From: Candidatus Izemoplasmatales bacterium
Lineage (GTDB): Bacteria; Bacillota_I; Bacilli_A; Izemoplasmatales; Hujiaoplasmataceae
DNA: 6,021 nucleotides
Direction of reading: 5' to 3'
Assembly: GCA_028691335.1 (NCBI GenBank)
Contig: JAQUZK010000089.1
Coordinates: 1-6,021, forward strand
Position numbers and translations under genes: made by a program. Shown in pieces: positions 1 to 6,021 of the stretch. The notes under the pieces are model-generated. The model searched no databases. It was not told where the DNA came from and saw nothing but the letters and a program-made list of their open reading frames with translations. The number at the start of each line of letters is the position of its first letter. Positions within the stretch are counted from its first letter, which is position 1.

Positions 1-107
1 GCACCTATATTATAACATGATTTATTATTAATTTTTTTTGAAATTTCAAAATCTATTGTTTCATCTATATTTCTGAGTTTAATTGGTTGTCCAACAACAC
101 TCTTCAC
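1..107 (-). CDS. possible 5' end of a minus-strand gene, partial, unknown product
   Basis: On the minus strand a frame is open from a TGA at 114-116 to the left edge, about 35 codons. The candidate start is GTG at 105-107, or TTG at 108-110. The translation begins VKSVVGQPIKLRNIDETIDF and continues with a Lys/Asn-rich stretch. Its mix of charged and hydrophobic residues reads like a real protein, and it would be transcribed divergently from the GGDEF gene. Against it: no Shine-Dalgarno sequence lies upstream of either start (there is a T-rich run instead), no ATG is available, and an open stretch of this length can occur by chance. I do not recognise the family. The rest of the gene, if real, lies outside the window. 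Confidence 0.3.
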   Translation of the reverse strand, partial: MKSVVGQPIKLRNIDETIDFEISKKINNKSCYNIG

Positions 108-180
108 CAAACGTCAGAAAAAAAAAGGTTGAAAACAATAAGGTATGAGAGTTTTACAAGCATTAATTTGCTTTTTTGAT

Positions 181-243
181 AGAGAAAATTTTTTTTAATT
201 TATTGAATCTAAAATTTTCTTGGTTTTAAAAATCTATTTTCTC
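181..243. repeat. AT-rich inverted repeats with two alternative pairings
   Basis: AGAAAATTTT at 183-192 is the exact reverse complement of AAAATTTTCT at 211-220. The overlapping GAGAAAAT at 182-189 is also the exact reverse complement of ATTTTCTC at 236-243. The left arm can therefore pair with either right arm but not both. The repeats lie upstream of the predicted -10 of the GGDEF gene, so they could be an operator or part of a divergent leader. In DNA this AT-rich they could also be chance. The rest of 108-300 shows no convincing gene. Confidence 0.3.
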
Positions 244-263
244 GATGATAAATTAAACTATGG

Positions 264-272
264 TGGTATAAT
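264..272 (+). promoter_or_regulatory. extended -10 promoter of the GGDEF gene
   Basis: TGGTATAAT is a TGn-extended -10 with a perfect TATAAT hexamer at 267-272. No good -35 hexamer lies 16-18 nt upstream, as expected for an extended -10 promoter. Transcription would start near 279, giving a leader of about 38 nt before the ATG at 317. AAAAGGA at 301-307 is the ribosome binding site, 9 nt from the start codon. Confidence 0.6.
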
Positions 273-316
273 TAAAATGTGAAATATTGTATGAATTATA
301 AAAAGGATGGTCATAT

Positions 317-1840
317 ATGGATACTTATTTATGGGTATTATTTTTAGCCACAGCTACCTTGTCCATCTTGCCTTTGTCAAGGCTAGATGTTTTTAGCGTT
401 AGCAAAAGATACTTTTACTTTAAGTATTTAAGTATTTTTCTATTTATATGGACAATTGTTACAGGGTTGAAATATCTTTCGGACATTCCTTTTCTTACTT
501 ACTATATTTCTTTAACAGTATTCCCTTTGATTTTTATTTTAACTGCATTACTTTTCATGTCAATAAGAAGATATTTAGGAAAGAAAATTCCTAAATTAGC
601 TGTTATATTCTTTTTAATTTTCTTGCTTTTAGAGCTGTTTGCCACTTATTCAAATAATTTCTTTTTAATGATGATTGATATTCCTTATAGTAGTGATATA
701 ACCTTTGATATGATAAGGGGAGCGAATTTCGGATGGTTCTTCATGATTCATACAGGGGTTTGTTATTCTATAATAGCTTATTCTTTTGTTATGATTTCGA
801 AAAGACTATACATTAATTTGAAGAAAGACAATGACGTGTTTCCTTTTGTGGTTATTGTTTTAAGTATTATAGTTGGGATAGTGTTAAATATCATACATAT
901 ATTCTTTATAGAGTTTATGATAGACCCTACATATATTGCTTTTGTTTTGCTTGTTTCGTTATTATATACAATATTTTATATTCGTGATATAAAAATGATT
1001 TTGAAGATAAAAGGTAATGATTTGATTCTTGACAACCTGAGAGAAATGTACCTGTTGGTTAATCAAAGAGGTGAAGTTGTTTCTGCTTCATCAGAATTAG
1101 TAGAGAAATTTGATATTTGTGTTGACAATAAAATAAGTTTTGAAGACTTTAAGATTATGGTTTCGAATAAAGCGGTAATATATAAAGACCCTTCTGAATT
1201 AGATTCAGAATACATTGAAGATAAGATTTATCTTCATATGATGGAAAAGAAAATTAATCTTCCAATGCTAAAAAGGAAAGGAACTTTCTATTTGTTTTAT
1301 GACGAAACAAAAAATCAAAAATATATTAATGAGCTAAATTTTGTATTAACTCATGACTTGATGACGAAAATTTATAATAGAAACTATTTTGAAACTATAG
1401 AAAAAGAGATAGAAGAAGATTACAACAAGTATTCACTTGTTATGTTTGATTTAGATGGTTTAAAAATATTTAATGATTACCTTGGACATGAAGCGGGTGA
1501 TAAGCTATTAAAGAATTTCGCTGATGCTTTAACACAAGTGACTAAAAAGTTTAAAGATCTTATACCGATAAGAATGGGTGGAGATGAGTTTCTTTTGATA
1601 GGTTTAAACAAAGATATGAATGATATAGAAGAGATTCTGTATGAACTAAAAATCATTACAAGCAATAATGATTTTCGAAAACATATAGGTTTTTCATATG
1701 GATACTCCCAAAATAATTTTGAGAATAAATCATTTAAGCTAATGCTTTTAGAGGCGGATGCCAATTTATATAAAATGAAACCAAATAGAAAAAAAGATAA
1801 AGATAAGTTAGAAAAATTCTTTCAAAGTTTAAGTTCATAA
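317..1840 (+). CDS. membrane-anchored diguanylate cyclase (7TM-PAS-GGDEF)
   Basis: This 507-residue protein probably condenses two GTP into the second messenger c-di-GMP under control of a membrane sensor. The N-terminal half has about seven hydrophobic segments (roughly 4-19, 36-53, 59-83, 93-111, 139-161, 174-197, 205-222), an arrangement like the 7TM input domains of some histidine kinases. Residues 236-335 resemble a degenerate PAS domain (MYLLVNQRGEVVSAS). The GGDEF domain covers about 340-490: HDLMTKIYNR at 346-355, FDLDGLKIFNDYLGHEAGD at 377-395, an intact RMGGDEF with GGDEF at 421-425, and ADANLYKMK at 480-488. The catalytic motif is intact, so activity is likely. The usual RxxD inhibitory site five residues before GGDEF is missing (KFKD, six residues before), so feedback inhibition is probably absent. 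ATG 317 is chosen for its ribosome binding site AAAAGGA. The gene has its own promoter and terminator. The signal sensed is unknown. Confidence 0.93.
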   Translation: MDTYLWVLFLATATLSILPLSRLDVFSVSKRYFYFKYLSIFLFIWTIVTGLKYLSDIPFLTYYISLTVFPLIFILTALLFMSIRRYLGKKIPKLAVIFFLIFLLLELFATYSNNFFLMMIDIPYSSDITFDMIRGANFGWFFMIHTGVCYSIIAYSFVMISKRLYINLKKDNDVFPFVVIVLSIIVGIVLNIIHIFFIEFMIDPTYIAFVLLVSLLYTIFYIRDIKMILKIKGNDLILDNLREMYLLVNQRGEVVSASSELVEKFDICVDNKISFEDFKIMVSNKAVIYKDPSELDSEYIEDKIYLHMMEKKINLPMLKRKGTFYLFYDETKNQKYINELNFVLTHDLMTKIYNRNYFETIEKEIEEDYNKYSLVMFDLDGLKIFNDYLGHEAGDKLLKNFADALTQVTKKFKDLIPIRMGGDEFLLIGLNKDMNDIEEILYELKIITSNNDFRKHIGFSYGYSQNNFENKSFKLMLLEADANLYKMKPNRKKDKDKLEKFFQSLSS

Positions 1841-1841
1841 G

Positions 1842-1870
1842 AAAAAAGAGAACCAAAAGGTTCTTTTTTT
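1842..1870 (+). terminator. rho-independent terminator after the GGDEF gene
   Basis: The left arm (1842-1854) ends in GAGAACC, the loop is AAAA (1855-1858), and the right arm starts GGTTC (1859-1863) and runs into seven T (1864-1870). The GAACC/GGTTC core is extended by A-T pairs and one G-T pair. It begins one base after the TAA at 1838-1840 and separates the GGDEF gene from the next unit. The A-rich left flank could also make it work for minus-strand transcripts, but no minus-strand gene ends here. Confidence 0.85.
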
Positions 1871-1903
1871 AAAAGCAAAATATGACTTAATTTTACTTTT
1901 ACA

Positions 1904-1912
1904 TGTTATACT
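1904..1912 (+). promoter_or_regulatory. extended -10 promoter of the split membrane protein gene
   Basis: TGTTATACT is a TGn-extended -10 with TATACT at 1907-1912. A weak -35-like ATGACT lies at 1882-1887 with a 19-nt spacer. The expected start is near 1919, giving a leader of about 18 nt. It sits just after the GGDEF terminator, so the next gene has its own promoter. The ribosome binding site AGAGGT is at 1924-1929. Confidence 0.5.
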
Positions 1913-1936
1913 TTTACTAAAATAGAGGTTGTTGAA

Positions 1937-2926
1937 GTGGAAGGATTAATTTATAGATTAAGTCATAATTTTATGAAAAACATTCATAGGGTAGCTTTTA
2001 TATTGTTCTCTTTGGCTATGCTATGTGTTTTAATTTACCCTTATTTTTACGTTGTTGAGAAAAGTGAAATGTACTTTTTTATTACGCTTACAATTGTTGT
2101 TTTTTTAGAACTTTTTATCTCGTATATAAAGTTTAGAAAAAAAGTACATAAGAAACTTGAAATTGATTTTGGAAGTTTTATTTTCACAGTATCTGGGGTG
2201 CTGGTAACTTATATAATAGTTTTTAAAACTAGGGTTAAATACAGTTATCGTTTCTTCAACACTGGGTGTTGCTTCCTACTTCTTATTTAAAAAGAACTCC
2301 ATGGGATTTTATTGTGAAACTTTCGCAGGTATGTCATCTAATTTGATGTTTAATTTTTATGAAATTATGATTATTAGTTTATTATGTTGTTTAATCTATC
2401 TATTTGTAAAATTGATATTTAATGGATATGGAGGCCGATTAGGATCGGTAGCCTTTATATCTACATTGTTTATTGCGTTAATATTGGGTGAAAAATCTAT
2501 TGTTTTAGCCTTTCAATATGATTTTTACTTAATTATAATTACGGCGATAATATGTGTAAGTATTCCTATATCGCTACAAATATTTTTTAAATATAATGTA
2601 GTTTTAACCTCTGCTCTACCTAGTCTAATTTTTATGTTAGGTATGTTAATAATAGGTCAAGAAGATTCAATATATACATTAGTTTTTTTGCCGCAAGTTT
2701 TGCAGGAATGTCAGATATAACTTTGATAAAAAACATATATGAATCCCTATTTGTGGGCTTAATTTTAGGTTTTATATTTTACGAATTTTTATATTTATAT
2801 AATGGTTTTGGAGGGAAACTAGGATTAATTGCGTTAATCTCTGTCATAGTCTTTTTGTTTTTTAAAAGAGTAGTAATTATTTTAAAAAAGTCATTGTATT
2901 TAATATTCAAAAAGGAAAGTATTTAA
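1937..2926 (+). pseudogene. polytopic membrane protein of unknown function, split by two frameshifts
   Basis: Three open pieces (1937-2290, 2301-2720, 2708-2926) appear to be one gene. The GTG start at 1937 has AGAGGT seven nt upstream. The first frame runs well to about 2219-2228 (GTTTTTAAAAC); there one base must be skipped to continue as KLGLNTVIVSSTLGVASYF in the next frame, which is open from 2220. At the seven-T run 2683-2689 a -1 shift restores the original frame, giving VFFAASFAGMS. The net length is 990 nt, about 329 residues. The reconstructed protein is almost wholly hydrophobic, with around ten possible membrane segments, a basic loop at 65-73 and no tryptophan. Two halves repeat: FAGMS at about 129-133 and 255-259, each followed 33-34 residues later by NGYGGRLG (162-169) or NGFGGKLG (289-296). 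I do not recognise the family. The frameshifts may be sequencing errors, decay or, less likely, recoding; if errors, this is an intact CDS. Confidence 0.7.
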
Positions 2927-2966
2927 AGGATATTATATAAGAAAAGATGATTTTAGTTATTTTTTG

Positions 2967-2975
2967 TGCTATAAT
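2967..2975 (+). promoter_or_regulatory. extended -10 promoter of the flavoprotein-MATE-peptidase unit
   Basis: TGCTATAAT is a TGn-extended -10 with a perfect TATAAT at 2970-2975 and no strong -35. The start would be near 2982, leaving a leader of about 21 nt that contains the ribosome binding site AGAGGTG (2989-2995) before ATG 3003. No clear terminator separates it from the preceding gene, so read-through from upstream is also possible. Confidence 0.6.
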
Positions 2976-3002
2976 TTCTAAGAAATATAGAGGTGAACAA
3001 AT

Positions 3003-4235
3003 ATGTTTTATGCAGATACGATAATTATTGGTGGCGGAGCTAGTGGATTGATGTCAGCTATTAGCGCTTCTAATAGTGGGTGTAAAGTAATATTGTTAGA
3101 AAAAAATAATAGAATAGGTAAAAAGATTTTAGTCACTGGAAACGGTAGATGTAATTATACAAACATATTATTAACTAAAAATGATTACAATCATCCTTTT
3201 TATGTTGAAAAAGTGTTTGAAGGATTTGGGACTCAAAATACTATTGATTTGTTTGAGAGTTTCGGAATTGTTCCTAAGGTCGAGAATGATGGGAAAACAT
3301 TTCCTTTAAGCGAACAAGCATCTAGTTTTTTGGATGTGTTTCTTTATGAATTAAGCCTTAGAAAAAACATCGAAGTTTTTCTCAATAAAGAGGTAATTAA
3401 AATTCAGAAGAACAAAGATGGTTTTTATGTTAGAACGTTTGACAACAACATATATTCCGCTAAAACAGTTATATTATGTGCTGGGGGTAAATCAATGCCG
3501 CTTACTGGGTCGGATGGATCAGGCTATTCTTTGGCTGAAAATTTAGGACATAGTATTTCAGCAGTTTTTCCGGCTTTGGTAAAACTTAAGGTTGATTCGC
3601 CTTACCTAAAACAGCTTTCCGGGGTGAAAATAAATTCACAAATAGATTTAATGGTAAACGATAGAATATATCAAAGTGAATATGGAGATATTTTATTTAC
3701 AAATTATGGAATCAGCGGGCCAACTGTTTTAGAACTTAGTAGGAAGGCTAATGAGTTCTTGAACAAGAATGTTTCCCCTATTTTAAGAGTCATAATAATT
3801 CAAGAAATATCTAAGTCTAAAATAATCGAAAGAATGGAAAACTTCGCTAATAGAGAAGTTTCCCAAGCGCTTATAGGTTTAGTAAACAAAAGATTAATTA
3901 GTGTTTTAATTAAAGAAGCAGGTATCGCTAAAACGAATACTTTAGTAAAAGATGTAGAATCAAAAAATCTATATAAGCTTATAGATTTAATGTATGATTG
4001 GCGATTCAAAGTTATTGGTAGTTTAGGTTTTGATGATTCACAAGTTACTGCTGGTGGAGTAAAAGTGAATGAAATCAATAATGAAACGTTGGAGTCTTTA
4101 ATTATTCCAGGCTTGTTCTTTGCAGGAGAAGTAATGGATATAGACGGAAGATGTGGTGGATATAATTTACAGTGGGCTTGGTCTAGCGGATATATCGCTG
4201 GAAGGAGTGCAGCTAGCAGATGTCAAGGAAATTAG
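3003..4235 (+). CDS. HI0933/BaiN-family FAD-dependent oxidoreductase
   Basis: This 410-residue cytoplasmic flavoprotein has the usual length of the HI0933 (YhiN/BaiN) family. The Rossmann FAD-binding motif IIIGGGASGL is at 7-16, followed by a ribose-binding acidic residue at E33 (ILLEK). The family signature GNGRCNYTN is at 46-54, ILCAGGKSMPLTGSDGSGY at 157-175, and LFTNYGISGPTVLELSR at 231-247. The C-terminal FAD site shows TAGGVKVNEIN (349-359) and GLFFAGEVMDIDGRCGGYN (370-388), then LQWAWSSGYIAG (389-400). All key elements are present, so it should be a functional flavoprotein. Physiological substrates in this family are mostly unknown; one member has been linked to bile-acid metabolism in gut clostridia, which is not enough to assign that role here. 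ATG 3003 follows AGAGGTG at good spacing. The gene ends in TAG 16 nt before the MATE gene. Confidence 0.93.
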   Translation: MFYADTIIIGGGASGLMSAISASNSGCKVILLEKNNRIGKKILVTGNGRCNYTNILLTKNDYNHPFYVEKVFEGFGTQNTIDLFESFGIVPKVENDGKTFPLSEQASSFLDVFLYELSLRKNIEVFLNKEVIKIQKNKDGFYVRTFDNNIYSAKTVILCAGGKSMPLTGSDGSGYSLAENLGHSISAVFPALVKLKVDSPYLKQLSGVKINSQIDLMVNDRIYQSEYGDILFTNYGISGPTVLELSRKANEFLNKNVSPILRVIIIQEISKSKIIERMENFANREVSQALIGLVNKRLISVLIKEAGIAKTNTLVKDVESKNLYKLIDLMYDWRFKVIGSLGFDDSQVTAGGVKVNEINNETLESLIIPGLFFAGEVMDIDGRCGGYNLQWAWSSGYIAGRSAASRCQGN

Positions 4236-4238
4236 AAT

Positions 4239-4243
4239 AGGAG
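4239..4243 (+). promoter_or_regulatory. ribosome binding site of the MATE gene
   Basis: AGGAG lies 8 nt before ATG 4252 and just after the TAG of the flavoprotein gene. It decides the start: the frame is open further upstream (an ATG at 4153), but that would overlap the flavoprotein by about 80 nt and adds residues unlike the family. Translation from 4252 begins MDKERVDLLGKHDVKKSLII, as expected for a MATE N-terminus. Confidence 0.75.
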
Positions 4244-4251
4244 TCATTTTC

Positions 4252-5646
4252 ATGGATAAAGAAAGAGTTGATTTATTAGGTAAACATGACGTTAAAAAAT
4301 CTTTGATAATACTTACTGTTCCAGCAACTTTCGCGATGATTGTAAATGCTTTGTATAATCTCGTTGATACGATTTTTGTTGGCTGAGGAGTAAATGATAT
4401 AGCTATTGGAGCTTTGTCAATTGCTAATCCAGTTCAAATGATTATTATGGCTTTTGCATTAATGATTGGTATTGGGTCAGCTTCTATTTTTTCTAGAGCA
4501 TTTGGAAGACGTGATCAAGAGGTTATGAGAAGAAGCGTTAATACAGCAGTTTTAATGGGTATAGTTGTATCGATAGTTATATCTATCCTAGGATTCGTTT
4601 TTTTAGATCCTTTACTATATCTTTTTGGAGCTAGAGAAGGAAATATTCAGTATGCTCATGATTACTTATCAATTATACTCATAGGCTTAGTTCCTTTTTC
4701 CCTTTCGGTTATATTTAATAATTTAACAAGAGCCGAAGGAAGAGCCAAAATAGCTATGATTGCCATGATGATAGGAGCTGGAGTAAATATAGTTTTAGAT
4801 CCAATTTTTATTTTCGACTGGGGATTAGGACTAGGCGTTAAGGGTGCAGCTATAGCTACTGTAATAGCGAACATATTTTCTTTTATTTATGTCTTTACTT
4901 CGGCTATATCAAAGAAATCGAACTTAAACATTGACCTGAAAAAAATATACGATGTAGATTTAAGTATGACTACTGAAGTAGCATCAATTGGTTTTTCTTC
5001 ATTTGTTAGAAATGCAATAGGAGCTTTTCTTGTCATATTAGTAAACAATTTAATAATTTACTATGCTGGAGATGATTCCGAGATATATATTTCTATTTTT
5101 GGTGTAGTTAACCGCTTGTTAATGTTTCTAATGATGCCTGGTTTTGGTTTAATTCAAGGACTTCAACCATTGGTTGGGTTTAATTTTGGAGCTAAGTTAT
5201 ACAAGCGATTATATGATGTGATAAAGTATGCTAAGAATCTAATGTTAATTTATTTTTTTTGGGCATTTATCGTTTCAATGGTTTTTGCGAAGCAACTTTT
5301 CAATCTATTCTCAGAAGAAAACAATCCAATATTTATGACTGACGGACCAATAGCATTAAGAATTGTAACAGCTGGATTTATCCTAGTAGGATTTCAAATT
5401 ATACTTTCTAGCGTTTATCAATCAATGGGCTATCCATTAAGAGCCTTTCTAGTAGCAGTATCAAGACAGGCAATATTGTTTATTCCTCTTGTATTTATTT
5501 TAACAAGAATATTAGGTTTACAAGGAATATGGTTTGCTTTTATGGTAGCCGACTTATTAGCTGGACTTATCTCTTTGCTTGTTTATCTATATGAGATGAA
5601 AGACTTAAAGAAAAAAATACCTGGAAATATGAATATGGTATTATAA
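4252..5646 (+). CDS. MATE-family efflux transporter with an in-frame TGA at codon 45
   Basis: The reading frame of 465 codons encodes a cation-coupled multidrug/toxin extrusion (MATE) transporter of normal length, about 12 membrane segments in two halves. Family marks include NALYNLVDTIFVG in the first helix, AEGRAKIAMIAMMIGAGVN, LDPIFIFDWGLGLGVKGAA, then in the second half GFGLIQGLQPLVGFNFGAK and VYQSMGYPLRAFL. Substrates cannot be read from the sequence. The frame is broken by TGA at 4384-4386, inside the first helix motif FVG-TGA-GVNDIAIG. From memory, relatives often have Arg, Gln or Trp at this position, so one change from CGA or TGG would explain it. The 419 codons after it are open and conserved. 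Read literally, this gives a 44-residue peptide and no transporter. Possible readings are a base error, a recent nonsense mutation, or TGA recoded as Trp. It follows the flavoprotein gene by 16 nt and ends in TAA. Confidence 0.88.
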
Positions 5647-5653
5647 TATAATC

Positions 5654-5660
5654 AAAGGAG
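5654..5660 (+). promoter_or_regulatory. ribosome binding site that selects a TTG start for the peptidase
   Basis: AAAGGAG, extended as AAAGGAGATGAT, closely matches the 16S anti-Shine-Dalgarno complement. An in-frame ATG at 5661 directly abuts the GGAG and has no spacer, so it is unlikely to be used. TTG at 5670 lies 9 nt from GGAG, a normal spacing, and is followed by AAAAAAATT (Lys-Lys-Ile), a typical N-terminus. Confidence 0.7.
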
Positions 5661-5669
5661 ATGATTATT

Positions 5670-6021
5670 TTGAAAAAAATTAATAACGATTTATTAGAAA
5701 ACTGGAAGAAAGAGTATGACCAAGATGTTTCAAATCTTATTTTGCAGAGAGCTTTAAATAAGAATGAAATGCAAAATATTGCTTTAAAGCAAGAATCAAA
5801 GCAAGTCACTACTTTCAACTTTTCTAAGGAGATTAAAACTCTCCCGGTAGCTAATCAAGAAAAATCAGGTAGATGTTGGATTTTTGCAGGTCTGAATGTT
5901 TTGAGAGAAATTATCGCCAAAACACATAATTTGAAGGAGTTTGAGTTATCTCAAAATTACATAGCTTTCTATGATAAATTAGAAAAAATAAACTACTTTT
6001 TAGAAAGCGTTGATGATTTCA
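5670..6021 (+). CDS. pepC: aminopeptidase C / bleomycin hydrolase-family cysteine peptidase, 5' part
   Basis: The first 117 codons of a peptidase family C1B enzyme, cut by the right edge. These cytoplasmic, usually hexameric enzymes remove N-terminal residues from peptides. The papain-type active site is visible: the oxyanion glutamine Q63 in LPVANQEKSGRCWIF and the nucleophile C69 in GRCW, followed by AGLNVLRE. FELSQNYIAFYDKLEK and NYFLES are further strong family marks (relatives have FELSQ, DK and EK with a W/YFLE motif). The catalytic His and Asn would lie beyond the window, so completeness cannot be judged. The TTG start is chosen for its spacing from AAAGGAG; the alternative ATG 5661 adds three residues. 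It begins 23 nt after the MATE stop with no promoter or terminator between, suggesting co-transcription. Confidence 0.92.
   Translation, partial: MKKINNDLLENWKKEYDQDVSNLILQRALNKNEMQNIALKQESKQVTTFNFSKEIKTLPVANQEKSGRCWIFAGLNVLREIIAKTHNLKEFELSQNYIAFYDKLEKINYFLESVDDF

Noticed and set aside
158..177. Small hairpin AAGCA/TGCTT followed by T-run, terminator-like
   Set aside because: The stem is only five base pairs and no + strand gene ends upstream of it.
1477..1764. 95-codon open frame on the minus strand
   Set aside because: It lies wholly antisense to the GGDEF domain, whose catalytic motifs fix the real frame, and has no ribosome binding site or family sense.
3800..4078. 92-codon minus-strand open frame
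   Set aside because: It is antisense to the conserved flavoprotein gene and has no independent support.
4153..4251. Upstream in-frame extension of the MATE gene
   Set aside because: It overlaps the conserved flavoprotein C-terminus, and the AGGAG before ATG 4252 explains the start.
4384..4386. TGA as a selenocysteine codon
   Set aside because: No SECIS-like hairpin is evident just downstream, and MATE transporters have no known selenoprotein members or redox Cys at this site.
4662..4874. 70-codon minus-strand open frame
   Set aside because: It is antisense to the MATE signature region (RAEGRAK...LDPIF); a shadow.
5567..5818. 83-codon minus-strand open frame across the MATE-peptidase junction
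   Set aside because: It is antisense to two well-supported genes and their junction, and its translation is a Phe/Ser/Cys-rich shadow.
1..6021. CRISPR array, tRNA, rRNA, insertion sequence or defence island
   Set aside because: No regularly spaced repeats, tRNA-like folds, transposase motifs or terminal inverted repeats were seen; all recognisable genes are ordinary chromosomal types.

Overview
This is a strongly AT-rich bacterial window with tightly packed genes, AGGAG-type ribosome binding sites, GTG/TTG as well as ATG starts, and extended -10 promoters. Together with gene content this points to a low-GC Bacillota (Firmicutes)-like organism, possibly near the Mollicutes or the small-genome anaerobic cocci; the sequence alone does not fix the taxon. 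All recognisable genes are on the + strand.

Layout. Positions 1-300 are mostly non-coding. They may hold the 5' end of a minus-strand gene running off the left edge, then an AT-rich leader with inverted repeats and an extended -10 promoter. Positions 317-1840 encode a membrane-anchored GGDEF protein (seven predicted membrane segments, PAS-like linker, diguanylate cyclase domain), with its own promoter and a rho-independent terminator (1842-1870), so it looks monocistronic. Positions 1937-2926 hold one gene for an unrecognised polytopic membrane protein. It is split into three pieces by two opposite frameshifts, and its two halves are visibly repeated. Positions 3003-4235 encode an HI0933/BaiN-family flavoprotein. 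A MATE-family efflux transporter follows after 16 nt (4252-5646); it carries an in-frame TGA at codon 45, with the rest of the frame fully open. The start of an aminopeptidase C/bleomycin hydrolase-family peptidase (5670 to the right edge) comes 23 nt later. The last three genes look like one transcription unit read from a promoter at about 2967-2975.

Function. The GGDEF protein would make c-di-GMP in response to an unknown membrane or extracellular cue. The flavoprotein, transporter and cytoplasmic peptidase are common housekeeping or accessory genes, and nothing in the sequence links them into a defined pathway.

The main points for a second look are the three coding disruptions (one TGA and two frameshifts) within about 2.2 kb, flanked by intact genes. 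They could be sequencing or assembly errors, recent gene decay, or recoding. Eleven other tryptophans in the window use TGG and none uses TGA, which argues against simple TGA=Trp decoding, although none of the four complete genes ends in TGA. I found no CRISPR array, tRNA, rRNA, insertion sequence or recognisable novel defence-type system.
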